DNA from: Paenibacillus sp. LS1
Lineage (GTDB): Bacteria > Bacillota > Bacilli > Paenibacillales > Paenibacillaceae
Assembly: GCF_026013365.1 (NCBI RefSeq)
Contig: NZ_JAPDOE010000001.1
Location: forward strand, 868,001 to 932,000
DNA length: 64,000 nucleotides
Direction: 5' to 3'
Part shown: positions 1 to 9,496 of the stretch, in pieces
Position numbering within the stretch: position 1 is the first letter of the stretch
Layout: each line of letters begins with the position of its first letter
Notes under the pieces: generated by a model
Seen by the model: the letters and a program-made list of their open reading frames with translations, nothing else
Database searches by the model: none
What the model was told of the DNA's origin: nothing
Made by a program: the position numbers and the translations under genes

Positions 1-86
1 AAAACCTTCTTGTAGTTCCCTATGTTAGACTTCACCAGTTCCGAATTCATCGGTTCATAAATGCTTTGATAAGTAGAATATCTCAT
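1..86 (-). CDS. Partial YneA-like SOS cell-division suppressor (N-terminus only)
   Basis: The first 28 codons of a gene reading out of the left edge, starting MRYSTYQSIYEP. The ATG (84-86) follows a strong GGAGGCGGG ribosome site. The gene is divergent from lexA and shares an SOS control region with it, which is where Firmicutes carry yneA, a LysM cell-wall protein that delays division during DNA damage. The LysM domain would lie outside the window, so the identity rests on position, SOS control and my recollection of similar Paenibacillus N-termini. Confidence 0.6.
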   Translation of the reverse strand, partial: MRYSTYQSIYEPMNSELVKSNIGNYKKV

Positions 87-383
87 TAAATACCCGCCTC
101 CAAACGTTTGTTCCTATCTGTTGGAATCAATATAACACGAACACTTGTTTTGTTCAATAGGTTTTTAGAACAATTGTTCGCTTCTTTTTTCGAAGGAGAA
201 ATATCTGAATTGAAGTCTTTTTGCAAAGCATTTGCAGTATTATACTCCGACTTTTGGACAAATTCTGTTCTGAAAGTTAAAAAACACTGATTTTATGCCA
301 TTTTATTTAGAACTTATGTTTGTACGAACGGAGGTTCTATGTTATAATTTTCCCAAACGTTACTAAAATGGGGTTGATACGGT
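87..383. promoter_or_regulatory. Divergent SOS control region with four LexA-box candidates
   Basis: Four sequences fit the Firmicute SOS box CGAACNNNNGTTCG with few mismatches: 101-114, 138-151, 167-180 (with a perfect GAACAATTGTTC palindrome at 168-179) and 325-338. On the minus strand, TTGAAC (152-157) and TATATT (129-134) are 17 bp apart and the 138-151 box lies over the spacer. On the plus strand, TTGTAC (320-325) and TATAAT (343-348) are also 17 bp apart with the 325-338 box in the spacer. LexA bound there would block both promoters. A short open frame at 108-290 is read as chance. Confidence 0.8.
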
Positions 384-1010
384 ATGTCGAAGATATCCAG
401 CAGGCAGCAGGCTATTCTGGAGTTTATACGAAATGAAGTCCGGTTGAAGGGGTATCCTCCTTCCGTACGGGAAATTGGTGAAGCGGTTGGACTGGCTTCC
501 AGCTCAACAGTGCATGGACATTTGGATCGTTTGGAGAAAAAAGGGTTGATCCGACGTGACCCTACCAAGCCAAGAGCTATTGAGCTTTTGAGCCAGGAAG
601 AATCTGAGCACTCTCATCAATTTGCTCATAGCGTTGCACGTATTCCTGTCGTTGGTAAGGTTACAGCGGGTGTTCCAATCACTGCAACCGAGAACATTGA
701 AGACTACTTCCCTCTTCCTACGCATTATGTAGGCGAACAGAAAGTGTTCATGCTTTCGGTAGTCGGAGATAGTATGGTGGAAGCTGGAATCGTTAACGGA
801 GATTATGTTATTGTCCGTCAACAGCAGACTGCTGATAACGGTGATATCGTCGTTGCAATGACTGAAGACGATGAAGCTACAGTGAAAACGTTCTATAAAG
901 AGAAAGATCATATTCGCCTTCAACCGGAGAATGCGACCTTCGAACCTTTACGTTTGAAACACGTTAGTATTCTGGGTAAAGTCATTGGCCTTTTCCGAGA
1001 TATTCATTAA
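384..1010 (+). CDS. lexA: LexA SOS repressor
   Basis: A 208-residue transcriptional repressor that represses DNA-damage genes and cleaves itself when RecA filaments form. The N-terminal winged helix-turn-helix covers about residues 1-65 ([21 protein letters not shown] region). The Ala95-Gly96 self-cleavage site is in VTAGVP, and the catalytic dyad is Ser130 (GDSM) and Lys168 (ATVKTFY). Length and motifs are those of a complete LexA (DinR). The SOS box inside its own promoter implies autoregulation. It stands alone and is followed by a terminator. Confidence 0.97.
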   Translation: MSKISSRQQAILEFIRNEVRLKGYPPSVREIGEAVGLASSSTVHGHLDRLEKKGLIRRDPTKPRAIELLSQEESEHSHQFAHSVARIPVVGKVTAGVPITATENIEDYFPLPTHYVGEQKVFMLSVVGDSMVEAGIVNGDYVIVRQQQTADNGDIVVAMTEDDEATVKTFYKEKDHIRLQPENATFEPLRLKHVSILGKVIGLFRDIH

Positions 1011-1054
1011 TATTTAACATGAGTAACAAAACTAGATGTAATGCAATAAATACG

Positions 1055-1092
1055 AAAAGAGGTTGTCCTGATGAACAGGACAACCTCTTTTT
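1055..1092 (+). terminator. Rho-independent terminator of lexA
   Basis: A perfect 15-bp stem (1056-1070 with 1076-1090) and a five-base loop, followed by a T run. It lies about 45 bp after the lexA stop and just before the 3' end of the convergent aldehyde dehydrogenase gene. Confidence 0.9.
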
Positions 1093-1119
1093 TCATGTTT
1101 ATGTTGTTTTATCGGCTAA

Positions 1120-2421
1120 TTATTCACTGCGTTTCAGAACACTTTTGTGATGGGAAAATACATCAAAGCTCTGTTGTCCATGATATGAGCCCATACCGCT
1201 CTCTCCTACACCACCAAACGGGAGATAGTGTGAAGTCATATGAGAAAGGGTGTCATTAATACATCCCCCACCGAAGGACACTTGATTTAGAACCTGTTCC
1301 TGCAGTTGCTCATCCTGTGTGAAGAGATATAGCGCCAATGGTTTTGGACGACGAACAATCTCATCCAGCATCGGGTTGAGGTCATTGTACGTAAATACAG
1401 GAAGAATCGGACCGAATATCTCTTCTTGCATGACAGGTGATTCCCAGTTCACATTTCCAAGCACAGTCGGCTCAATAAGCAATTGCTCACGCACAGAACG
1501 TCCACCTATGAGCGTTGTACCATCTGTGAGGAATTTCGACAACCGATCGAAGTTACGCGCGTTGACAATATGCGGGAAATCAGCGTTCTGGAGCACATCA
1601 TCTCCAAATTTATCTTTGATCTCTGCGCCAATCAGATCGATCAGTTCATCATGAACTTGTTCATGCACAAGCAAGTAATCTGGAGCAACGCAAGTTTGAC
1701 CTGCATTCAGGAACTTACCACGAACAATACGTTGGGCTACCAGCTTCAGATCTGCATCAATATGGACAATAGCAGGACTTTTACCGCCCAATTCAAGAGT
1801 TACAGGAGTCAGGTGCTCTGCAGCTGCCTTCATAACAATGCGGCCAACACCAGTACTGCCTGTGAAGAAAATATAATCAAACTTCTCTTTCAACAATGCT
1901 GTGCTAGCCTCGACTTCCCCTTCCATAACGGCAATATACTCCTGTGGGAAGATCTCCTGAATCAGATCAAACGTCAGACGAGACACGGCTGGTGTTAATT
2001 CAGATGGCTTGATAACTGCACAGTTACCGGCTGCAATTGCTCCAATCAGTGGACCGAAGGCCAGTTGGAAAGGATAGTTCCAAGGTGCAATAATAAGCGC
2101 CACTCCGTATGGTTCAGGGTAAATGGTGCTCACCCCATCCGGCATAGCCGAATTCGTTGGGACTTGTTTTGGTGCAGCCCATTCCTGCAAATGCTCTAAT
2201 GCAAAATCCAGTTCACCCAGCACAATGCGAATCTCGGAACCGTAAGCTTCTGCCTCAGATTTGTTCAAATCTGCCCGAAGTGCTTCTTGAATCCGTTGCT
2301 GATACTTTTCGATTCCTTTTCTAAGCTGTTGAAGCGCATTAATCCGATACTCGATATTTTTAGTTTGACCTGTATAAAAAAATGTACGTTGTTCTGTCAC
2401 TAGTTGTTTTGCTTGATCCAT
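1120..2421 (-). CDS. NAD(P)-dependent aldehyde dehydrogenase
   Basis: A 433-residue enzyme of the aldehyde dehydrogenase superfamily, which oxidises aldehydes to carboxylic acids. Visible motifs are the PWN motif with Asn115, FTGSTGVG at 186-193 (cofactor site), the general base Glu210 in LELGGKSP and the catalytic Cys244 in NAGQTC. The length fits the short group of YwdH and fatty-aldehyde dehydrogenases, which have no N-terminal extension. The start has a GGAG site and its own promoter with a palindrome over the expected transcription start, so it is probably inducible. The natural substrate cannot be told from sequence. Confidence 0.93.
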   Translation of the reverse strand: MDQAKQLVTEQRTFFYTGQTKNIEYRINALQQLRKGIEKYQQRIQEALRADLNKSEAEAYGSEIRIVLGELDFALEHLQEWAAPKQVPTNSAMPDGVSTIYPEPYGVALIIAPWNYPFQLAFGPLIGAIAAGNCAVIKPSELTPAVSRLTFDLIQEIFPQEYIAVMEGEVEASTALLKEKFDYIFFTGSTGVGRIVMKAAAEHLTPVTLELGGKSPAIVHIDADLKLVAQRIVRGKFLNAGQTCVAPDYLLVHEQVHDELIDLIGAEIKDKFGDDVLQNADFPHIVNARNFDRLSKFLTDGTTLIGGRSVREQLLIEPTVLGNVNWESPVMQEEIFGPILPVFTYNDLNPMLDEIVRRPKPLALYLFTQDEQLQEQVLNQVSFGGGCINDTLSHMTSHYLPFGGVGESGMGSYHGQQSFDVFSHHKSVLKRSE

Positions 2422-2448
2422 ATTAACATCTCCAATTAATTATTTAAA

Positions 2449-2502
2449 ATTAAATTGCTCAAAATTTAATTATAGTATACCTCTTCTATATGAAACTTTC
2501 AA
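2449..2502 (-). promoter_or_regulatory. Promoter and palindromic operator candidate of the aldehyde dehydrogenase
   Basis: TTGAAA (2497-2502) and TATACT (2474-2479) are separated by 17 bp. Directly downstream, 2449-2470 is a perfect palindrome (ATTAAATT, six bases, AATTTAAT) placed over the likely transcription start, where a repressor would sit. No dedicated regulator gene is adjacent. Confidence 0.6.
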
Positions 2503-2564
2503 CATACAAATGAAACATTGATTTTCATGTAATTTGAAGTTGGGGTAGTCGTATGACGATTATT

Positions 2565-2801
2565 CTACATCACAGAGATGAATGACTCGGAGAGATCACG
2601 AATGTTCAGTCGTTGTTTAGTCCACTCAAACTTTATAAGAACAACTGAGATGCGTAAAGACAAGGTAAAACAAGAAGTTAGTAGTTCACGATCATCTAGG
2701 ACAAACTGACTGACTGATACAATGACCTTGGTTAAGGTTTCTGAGAGGCTATCCAAATCTGGTTGTGACTCCAATGTACTAGCTTTTCCACATCCACTCA
2801 T
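2565..2801 (-). pseudogene. Doubtful 78-residue ORF, possible lipoprotein remnant
   Basis: The frame begins MSGCGKAST, which resembles the region after a lipobox, but a stop codon lies directly upstream, there is no signal peptide and there is no convincing ribosome site. The rest resembles no family I know. It may be the decayed remainder of a lipoprotein gene or a chance frame. It is listed because it fills most of the 446-bp gap between its neighbours. Confidence 0.2.
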
Positions 2802-2867
2802 TTACATAGAAAAATATACTTAGGTCTGATAGACTATACAAAGAATACATATATTGGAGGAATCATC

Positions 2868-3353
2868 TTGAAAAAAGCATTACTTTTGTTGTCAGCCTTA
2901 ATGTTGACGATAGCAATAACAGCATGTGGAAGTGAGACAGAAAAAAAAGCCGGTACAGCGCCTGTGAAATCAAATGAAACAGAATTAGCAGGAACGCCTG
3001 TGCCTGAAGTAGAAGACACTGAGCAAACAAAAGAAGAAACTAAGCAAGAAGAAGTAGCAGAACCAGTTGAAGCAATCGAATATGAATTTGATGGTTTAAA
3101 AATATCGGAAGTGTCCGTCAAAGATGATAATGGGATGTGGTCTTTAACAGCCTCTATTGAAAATACTGATAAAGAATTCGAAGTTGCTTTGCTCAAGGTG
3201 ACCATTAACGACAAAGGAGGAAAACAAATCGGTACAGCAGACGGTACGGTTGACTTCTTGGGAAAAGGTGAAAGCAAAACGGTTGAGTTTTACTCAATGG
3301 ATGATCTTACGGGTTACGATTCTTTCAAATTCCAGATCGACAATAAAATGTGA
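2868..3353 (+). CDS. Secreted lipoprotein with FxLYD-like domain
   Basis: A 161-residue lipoprotein that starts with TTG eight bases behind a GGAGG site. It has a lysine-rich N-terminus, a hydrophobic core and a lipobox ending ITAC, so Cys20 would carry the lipid anchor. An acidic Glu/Lys/Thr-rich linker (about 25-68) leads to a C-terminal beta domain of about 90 residues (EYEFDGLKISEVSVKDDNG onward). This resembles the FxLYD domain of small Gram-positive lipoproteins. It would be displayed on the outer face of the membrane. Function unknown; it is a single-gene unit. Confidence 0.8.
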   Translation: MKKALLLLSALMLTIAITACGSETEKKAGTAPVKSNETELAGTPVPEVEDTEQTKEETKQEEVAEPVEAIEYEFDGLKISEVSVKDDNGMWSLTASIENTDKEFEVALLKVTINDKGGKQIGTADGTVDFLGKGESKTVEFYSMDDLTGYDSFKFQIDNKM

Positions 3354-3740
3354 TGAAGATCGGATTACGAAGCCCAGCCTGAAAGAGCGTTGTAAGCAAG
3401 CTTAAACCAATACCAATAAGTCATCATTCATCAAACTATATTCGATATTAATAAGAAAATCAAAAGTCATATTAAATGAAAATAAGGCCCTTTCAGCTAA
3501 GTGCTGATAAGGCCTTATTCTATTTCTAGACGCTTGGAAATATATTAGTTGTAAAAATTACGTGCATTTAGCGATATAGTAGAACTCATAGTTGTTTTGG
3601 ATTACAATGTAAATTACTCTGAAGAATTTCTTTGATTGATCTTGTCAAAAACTATTTTTGACCATTTATTTCGCTTACAAAGAAAAATATTTTGTGGGCA
3701 CTTTGGTTTTTCATTAAGAATATAGGCACTTGCCCACAAA
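3354..3740. other. Gene-poor gap with two inverted repeats
   Basis: I find no credible gene here. 3481-3519 can fold into a hairpin (AATAAGGCC with GGCCTTATT, and an inner TCAGC/GCTGA stem) and may end the lipoprotein transcript, though the T run is weak. A second inverted repeat, TTTGTGGGCA (3691-3700) with TGCCCACAAA (3731-3740), brackets 30 bases just beyond the glnA terminator. Short open frames on either strand lack ribosome sites. Confidence 0.5.
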
Positions 3741-3741
3741 A

Positions 3742-3773
3742 AGAAAAACCCCTCAGCGCTAGAGCGCCAAGGG
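3742..3773 (-). terminator. Rho-independent terminator of glnA
   Basis: On the minus strand, about 10 bp after the glnA stop, a stem of CCCTTGGCGC against GCGCTGAGGGG with a four-base loop is followed by a T-rich run. Confidence 0.85.
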
Positions 3774-3782
3774 ATTGAGCTA

Positions 3783-5111
3783 TTAGTACAACGTAATATA
3801 TTGATCGCGTTCCCATTGGTGGACTTGTGTGCGATACATATCCCACTCAATTTCTTTCAGCTCATAGAAGTGAGCCAAGGCGTGGTCACCGAGAGCATCA
3901 CAGATTACTTCGCTGCGGATCAATTCATTCAATGCTTCTTTCAGGTCAGCTGGCAAGCTTGGAATGCCTTCTTCCACACGCTCTTCTTCTGACATGATGT
4001 AGATGTTACGGTCAATTGGAGCTGGTAAGGAAAGCTCACGTTTGATTCCGTCCAGACCTGCTTTCAACAAAACAGACAAAGCCAGGTAAGGGTTAGCAGC
4101 CGGATCCGGGTTACGAACCTCAACACGTGTACTCAGACCACGGGAAGCTGGAATACGGATCATTGGGCTACGGTTACTAGCAGACCATGCTACATAACAA
4201 GGCGCTTCGTAACCTGGTACAAGACGTTTGTATGAGTTCACAGTTGGGTTAGTAATTGCTGCAAACGCACGCGCATGCTTCAGAGTTCCAGCCATGAAGT
4301 GACGTGCAGTTTTGCTCAGACCCAGCTCGTCCGACTCGTCAACGAATGCGTTCACATTGCCTTGGAACAAGGATTGGTTACAGTGCATACCGGAACCGTT
4401 CATACCAAACAGCGGTTTCGGCATAAAGGTAGCATGTAGACCATGCTGACGTGCAATCGTTTTAACAACGAGCTTGAACGTTTGGATCTGGTCTGCTGCT
4501 TTCAGAGCATCAGCATATTTAAAGTCGATTTCATGCTGACCTGGAGCTACCTCATGGTGGGAAGCTTCGATCTCAAAGCCCATTTCTTCAAGTGTGATAA
4601 CGATGTCACGACGACAGTTTTCACCAAGATCCGTAGGTGCAAGGTCGAAATATCCACCTTGGTCATTCAGTTCGTTAGTCGGGTTTCCTTTTTCGTCTGT
4701 TTTGAACAAGAAGAACTCTGGTTCAGGACCAACGTTGAAAGAAGTGAATCCCATTTCTTCCGCTTCCTTCAGGTTACGTTTCAAGATGCCACGTGGATCT
4801 CCTGGGAACGGATTACCATCTGGAAGATACACGTCACAAATCAGACGAGCAACACGGTTTTCTGCTACCCATGGGAAAATAAGCCAAGAATCTAGATCTG
4901 GATAGAGGTACATGTCGGACTCTTCAATACGCACATAACCTTCAATGGAAGATCCATCGAACATCATTTTGTTATCCAGAGCCTTAGTCAACTGGCTCAC
5001 AGGAATCTCAACGTTTTTGATAGCTCCAAGCAAATCAGTAAATTGCAATCGAATGAATCGTACGTTTTCTTCTTTCGAAATGCGGAGAATGTCTTCTTTT
5101 GTATAACTCAC
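3783..5111 (-). CDS. glnA: Glutamine synthetase, type I
   Basis: A 442-residue glutamine synthetase that makes glutamine from glutamate, ammonia and ATP in the cytosol as a dodecamer. Signature stretches are the [18 protein letters not shown] region near residue 52, [10 protein letters not shown], the ATP-site [15 protein letters not shown] and [11 protein letters not shown]. The length is that of the Firmicute GS-I-alpha form, which lacks the adenylylated-Tyr extension and is feedback-inhibited together with GlnR. The GTG start follows GGGAGAGG. It lies 129 bp after glnR in the same direction, as in Bacillus. I did not find a perfect 17-bp GlnR/TnrA box (TGTNAN7TNACA) nearby. Confidence 0.97.
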   Translation of the reverse strand: MSYTKEDILRISKEENVRFIRLQFTDLLGAIKNVEIPVSQLTKALDNKMMFDGSSIEGYVRIEESDMYLYPDLDSWLIFPWVAENRVARLICDVYLPDGNPFPGDPRGILKRNLKEAEEMGFTSFNVGPEPEFFLFKTDEKGNPTNELNDQGGYFDLAPTDLGENCRRDIVITLEEMGFEIEASHHEVAPGQHEIDFKYADALKAADQIQTFKLVVKTIARQHGLHATFMPKPLFGMNGSGMHCNQSLFQGNVNAFVDESDELGLSKTARHFMAGTLKHARAFAAITNPTVNSYKRLVPGYEAPCYVAWSASNRSPMIRIPASRGLSTRVEVRNPDPAANPYLALSVLLKAGLDGIKRELSLPAPIDRNIYIMSEEERVEEGIPSLPADLKEALNELIRSEVICDALGDHALAHFYELKEIEWDMYRTQVHQWERDQYITLY

Positions 5112-5240
5112 TATAACCTCTCCCTTTCTTATCTGCGTATTTGGCTTGCCTGTTATATTTGTACATTAGAAAGTTCCACGGGTCAAGGAGTCTGCCATCA
5201 CAAGTGCATGATTTCCCCTCACTCGCCAAGTTATGCGAAC

Positions 5241-5675
5241 TTACTTTTTATTAAAGAATCGGGAAAGCTCTCCCTGAATGAGAGATACTTGTCCAGGTCT
5301 CTTACCTGATACAAGCTGCTGCTTCAGCAAGCGGTGCAACTGCGTATCGGATAGCTCTCTGCGTTTGACTTCAGTATCTGGCGTGATAACTGTAGCTTCC
5401 TCGGATTCTTTCGAAACAGGATTCATCACTTGTTTGATCCCCGCGATGTTAACTCCTTTTTCAATCAAAGCCTTGATCTCTAGCAATCTCTCTACGTCAT
5501 TAAAAGAGAACAAACGCTGATTACCTGACGTTCTCGCAGGAACAATCAAGCTGTGTTGCTCATAATAACGAATCTGCCTTGCGGACAGATCCGTAAGTTT
5601 CATTACAATACCAATCGGGAATAAGGCCATATTTCTGCGAATTTCATCACCCATGTTCATCAACCTTCCAGTCAT
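5241..5675 (-). CDS. glnR: GlnR, MerR-family nitrogen repressor
   Basis: A 144-residue MerR-type regulator that represses glnRA and other nitrogen genes when glutamine is plentiful. The winged helix motif LTDLSARQIRYYEQHSL is near residues 26-44, followed by the dimerisation helix. The C-terminus (GQVSLIQGELSRFFNKK) matches the autoinhibitory tail through which feedback-inhibited GlnA activates GlnR in Bacillus. Two starts are possible: the ATG at 5675 behind GGGAGAAG, or the ATG at 5654 (MGDEIRRNMALFPIG), which matches the B. subtilis N-terminus better and has GGAAGG in front. Confidence 0.96.
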   Translation of the reverse strand: MTGRLMNMGDEIRRNMALFPIGIVMKLTDLSARQIRYYEQHSLIVPARTSGNQRLFSFNDVERLLEIKALIEKGVNIAGIKQVMNPVSKESEEATVITPDTEVKRRELSDTQLHRLLKQQLVSGKRPGQVSLIQGELSRFFNKK

Positions 5676-5736
5676 CTATTCTTCTCCCTATTGTACATTT
5701 AGTTGTTACCAAGTGTCAATGACGTGTTAGATAAAC

Positions 5737-6990
5737 TCACAATAATTTACGATCTTTCATCGTCTGTAACGCCATTAAAACGCCATATTTAACATGAGAG
5801 TACGTTAATCCGCCTTGCATATACCCGATATACGGCTCCCGAATAGGCGCATCGGCTGACAATTCCAGACTTCCGCCCTGAATAAACGTACCTGCCGCCA
5901 TAATGACAGGATGCTCATAACCAGGCATGTCCCATGGTTCAGGAACCACGTGGCTATCTACAGCGGCTGCACGCTGGATTCCTTGAACGAAGGCGATCAG
6001 ATGCTCAGCAGAGCTGAACTGAACAGCCTGGATCAGATCTGTACGGACTTCATTCCAGGCGGGTTTGGTTACAAATCCAGATTCAGCAAACATCGCAGCA
6101 GCAAACGTACTTCCTTTGATAGCTTGTCCTACAATTGTCGGAGCCATGTAAAGTCCTTGGTAGATGCCGCGTGTTGTCCCCAGCATCGCTCCCACTTCTC
6201 CCCCAATTCCCGGGGCTGTCAGACGATAAGCTGCCAGCTGTACGTACTGTTCCTTCCCACATATGTATCCACCGGTTTCCGCAATGCCTCCACCAGGATT
6301 CTTGATCAGTGACCCGGCCATCAGATCAACTCCGACTTCTGTCGGTTCACGTTCCTCCGTGAATTCACCGTAACAATTATCCACGAATACGATAACATCT
6401 TCCTTCAGCGCTTTAACACGCGTAACCATCTCAGCGATCTCAGCAACGCAGAAGGAGGAGCGCCAGTCATATCCACGTGAACGTTGAATCCCAATGACTT
6501 TTGTAGCCGGTGTCATGCTTTTCTCAACTGCTGCCCAGTCCACTCCACCTTCAGCAGTTAAGGCCGTCTCACGGTAACCGATGCCAAAATCACGTAACGA
6601 ACCTGTACCATCGCCTGGTTTGCCAATAACTTTATGCAATGTGTCATAAGGCTTACCCGTGATGTACAATAATTCGTCACCTGGGCGCAACACGCCAAAG
6701 AGAGCCGTACTAATCGTATGTGTACCTGAAGCAAAATGAGGACGTACCAACGCGGCTTCCGCGCCGAAAACATCAGCATATACTTCATCAAGCACTTCAC
6801 GCCCACGATCGTTATACGCATAACCTGTTGAACCTGCAAAGTGAAAATCGCTTACTTTTCGCTGTTGGAAAGCATTAATGACCTTCCATTGATTGTGATC
6901 TGTGATCCGATCAATCTGTTGCAGTTGTCCTTCAATCTGACGCTCCACTTGATGTTGAAGTTCAGATATTTCTGAATCAAAGCTTACCAT
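5737..6990 (-). CDS. ynbB: YnbB-type PLP enzyme (aluminium resistance / methionine gamma-lyase-related family)
   Basis: A 417-residue member of the Cys/Met-metabolism PLP fold family often labelled aluminium resistance protein or methionine gamma-lyase-like. The PLP lysine is in SLIKNPGGGIAETGG. The phosphate-binding region is HFASGTHTISTALFGVLRPGD, and VIVFVDNCYGEFTEE holds the Asp that pairs with the pyridine nitrogen. The family is widespread in Firmicutes, and the reaction is not well established. It sits between hflX and glnR exactly as in B. subtilis, separated from glnR by about 60 bp. Confidence 0.9.
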   Translation of the reverse strand: MVSFDSEISELQHQVERQIEGQLQQIDRITDHNQWKVINAFQQRKVSDFHFAGSTGYAYNDRGREVLDEVYADVFGAEAALVRPHFASGTHTISTALFGVLRPGDELLYITGKPYDTLHKVIGKPGDGTGSLRDFGIGYRETALTAEGGVDWAAVEKSMTPATKVIGIQRSRGYDWRSSFCVAEIAEMVTRVKALKEDVIVFVDNCYGEFTEEREPTEVGVDLMAGSLIKNPGGGIAETGGYICGKEQYVQLAAYRLTAPGIGGEVGAMLGTTRGIYQGLYMAPTIVGQAIKGSTFAAAMFAESGFVTKPAWNEVRTDLIQAVQFSSAEHLIAFVQGIQRAAAVDSHVVPEPWDMPGYEHPVIMAAGTFIQGGSLELSADAPIREPYIGYMQGGLTYSHVKYGVLMALQTMKDRKLL

Positions 6991-7074
6991 CTTACTTCAT
7001 TCCCCTTCATAGCACGAATCTGACATTACATATCTATTATCGTGTCAACTTATCACACAAATATGTCATGAATA

Positions 7075-8361
7075 TTACAATTCAATGAAATCTTCAAGCA
7101 TATGACCAAATTTCTCATATTCACCTTTTTGTAATTCCACTTCATAAATGACATCATTCTCTTCAAAGCTGGTATCCACTACATCACCAATTTTGTAGAG
7201 TACTGACGTAAGATCACCACGTTCTGCCGGAATTCGGAAGCGTTTCGTGTCACCTGTCAGCTCTGTCTGAATCAATTCACGGATTTTAAGCAGATCGTCC
7301 GAGTCCAATGCGCTTACTTTAATATGGTCTTTATCCAATGGAAGCATCTCAAGCTGTTCAGGTGTACATGCATCTTTTTTGTTATAAAGCACTAACTGTG
7401 GCTTGTCCCCTGAACCAAGTTCTTGCAGAATCGTATTAACAGTTCGCATCTGATCTTCACGCATAGCCGATGAGGCATCCACAACATGCAGGATCAGATC
7501 TGCTTCATTTACTTCCTCAAGCGTTGCACGGAATGCTGCAATCAGATCATGCGGGAGGTTTTGGATAAATCCTACTGTGTCGGTAAGTACGATTTCTTTT
7601 CCACTTGGAAGGTCCATCGTACGCGATGTTGGATCAAGAGTAGCGAATAACTGATCTTGAATATACACATCTGCAGCAGTCAACTGCTTGAGTAAGGTTG
7701 ATTTGCCTGCATTCGTATAACCAACAAGGGCCACCTGAACAATACCCGTCTTTTTACGACGTTCACGATGCAACTTACGATGACGTGTCAATTCTTCCAG
7801 ATGACGTTTCAGATCATCGATGCGACCACGGATGTGACGACGGTCCGTCTCAAGCTTACTTTCACCTGGGCCTCTTGTTCCGATTCCGCCCCCGAGTCTG
7901 GACAGATTCTTGCCATGACCCGACAACCGTGGCAGCAAGTAACTATGCTGAGCCAATTCCACTTGAATAATACCTTCTCTAGTGTTGGCACGTTGTGCGA
8001 AAATGTCCAAAATTAATTGGGTACGGTCAATAATTTTAAGATCCAGTGTCTCTTCCAGATTACGAACCTGAGCACCTGACAATTCCTGATCAAAAATAGC
8101 TGTAGTTGCTCCGAGTTCCTCCGCGATCACACGGAGTTCTTCCACCTTACCTTTACCAATAAACCATTTGGTATCACGTTTTTCCCTGTTCTGAGAAAGT
8201 ACACTCAGCACTTCCACTCCAGCTGTCTCGGCAAGTTTCACCAGTTCCTCTAAAGAGTACTCCGGATTGATGCCTGAACGTTTTACATCATCCGTAACAA
8301 GACTCACCAAGACGGCGCGATCTTTTTTGACCATATCTGTATCATGTGTACCATTTGTCAT
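7075..8361 (-). CDS. hflX: HflX ribosome-associated GTPase
   Basis: A 428-residue GTPase of the HflX family, which binds the large ribosomal subunit and rescues stalled or hibernating ribosomes under stress. The N-terminal domain ends in the glycine-rich linker RLGGGIGTRGPGE (about 155-167). The G domain shows GYTNAGKS (214-221), DTVG (261-264) and NKKD (327-330). A GTG at 8373 overlaps the ribosome site, so the ATG at 8361 is preferred. It is the ynbA position of the B. subtilis cluster, between spoVK and ynbB. Confidence 0.95.
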   Translation of the reverse strand: MTNGTHDTDMVKKDRAVLVSLVTDDVKRSGINPEYSLEELVKLAETAGVEVLSVLSQNREKRDTKWFIGKGKVEELRVIAEELGATTAIFDQELSGAQVRNLEETLDLKIIDRTQLILDIFAQRANTREGIIQVELAQHSYLLPRLSGHGKNLSRLGGGIGTRGPGESKLETDRRHIRGRIDDLKRHLEELTRHRKLHRERRKKTGIVQVALVGYTNAGKSTLLKQLTAADVYIQDQLFATLDPTSRTMDLPSGKEIVLTDTVGFIQNLPHDLIAAFRATLEEVNEADLILHVVDASSAMREDQMRTVNTILQELGSGDKPQLVLYNKKDACTPEQLEMLPLDKDHIKVSALDSDDLLKIRELIQTELTGDTKRFRIPAERGDLTSVLYKIGDVVDTSFEENDVIYEVELQKGEYEKFGHMLEDFIEL

Positions 8362-8480
8362 GTATATGTTCACTCCCTCTAATTACTAATCCTTTGAAAT
8401 ACATTGCCATGAATATGCCATAGCATGCCTTAAGCCGAACCGGTTGGCCCGGCCGGCTGGTGTAAAAACTATATTATCGC

Positions 8481-9452
8481 TTACTTTCGCTCAAAGTTCA
8501 AATCCTCTGTACGGATTGTCATCAGCTCCAGTTTTCCTGGACTGCCTTCCGTATATTGTTCCAACAATCGAACCGCCTGATGCCTGATCGAACGCTCAAT
8601 GGCATTACGAACGTATCTGGCGTTACTGAACGCATGCAGCGAATCATTTTTTTCCTGAAGCAGATGTTGCTTCAACTTGAGTATGGTCTGTGGCATTAGA
8701 ATATAATCACGCTCTTTGGCCATAATCTCAGAGATTTGAATCAACTGATCAATGCTATAGTCTGGAAACTCTACCTGAATGGGAAAGCGGGATGGTAGCC
8801 CCGGATTCGTCTGGAGAAAAAAATCAATCTCTTCCGAATATCCAGCCAATATGAGGATGAATTGGTTTTTATTATCTTCCATGGACTTTACAAGCGTATC
8901 AATTGCTTCCTTGCCAAAATCTTTCTCACCACCGCGGGCCAAACTATATGCTTCATCAATGAACAAGATCCCACCGAGTGCCTTCTTAACCAGATCTCTT
9001 GTTTTCTGCGCCGTGTGACCGATATATTCTCCAACCAGATCGGCACGCTCTACTTCAATAAGATGTCCTTTACTCAACACACCCATCTTTTGAAAAAGTT
9101 TGGCAACAATTCTGGCTACGGTCGTCTTGCCGGTCCCCGGATTTCCTTTGAAAATCATATGATACACGTGCGCGCCACTAAGTAAGCCTGCTTCGGTACG
9201 CATTTGAGCAATCTGTAGGAAAGCATAGATTTCAAATACCAAGTCTTTGATATTTTCAAGTCCAACCAATTGCTCCAATTCACCCTGTATCTCCTGGAAG
9301 TGCGCATGTTTGGTTAAACTCTTAGCCGCCTGTACTGCAGCTGCTTCGTCTTTGACCAACATCTGAGGTTCCTGGTTACGCAATACAATATTGATTTGTC
9401 TGGATGGTCTGCCTCCCGGTTGCTCTCCTGCAGCCATGACCCGTCCGTTCAT
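8481..9452 (-). CDS. spoVK: SpoVK sporulation AAA+ ATPase
   Basis: A 323-residue CbxX/CfqX-type AAA+ ATPase, needed for spore maturation in Bacillus. It shows Walker A GNPGTGKTT (103-111), Walker B ILFIDEAYSLA (162 onward) and an NPGLPSRFP sensor/arginine-finger region. The start has GAGGTG eight bases ahead. A sigma-E-like promoter lies about 50 bp upstream, which fits mother-cell expression. The first 60 residues are a poorly conserved extension. Confidence 0.94.
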   Translation of the reverse strand: MNGRVMAAGEQPGGRPSRQINIVLRNQEPQMLVKDEAAAVQAAKSLTKHAHFQEIQGELEQLVGLENIKDLVFEIYAFLQIAQMRTEAGLLSGAHVYHMIFKGNPGTGKTTVARIVAKLFQKMGVLSKGHLIEVERADLVGEYIGHTAQKTRDLVKKALGGILFIDEAYSLARGGEKDFGKEAIDTLVKSMEDNKNQFILILAGYSEEIDFFLQTNPGLPSRFPIQVEFPDYSIDQLIQISEIMAKERDYILMPQTILKLKQHLLQEKNDSLHAFSNARYVRNAIERSIRHQAVRLLEQYTEGSPGKLELMTIRTEDLNFERK

Positions 9453-9496
9453 TCGCCATCACCTCTATTTTATCGGGCTGAACTCTCCTGATTATT

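Noticed and set aside
5112..5240. GlnR/TnrA operator between glnR and glnA
   Set aside because: Only partial matches to TGTNAN7TNACA with wrong spacing were found, so no site is claimed.
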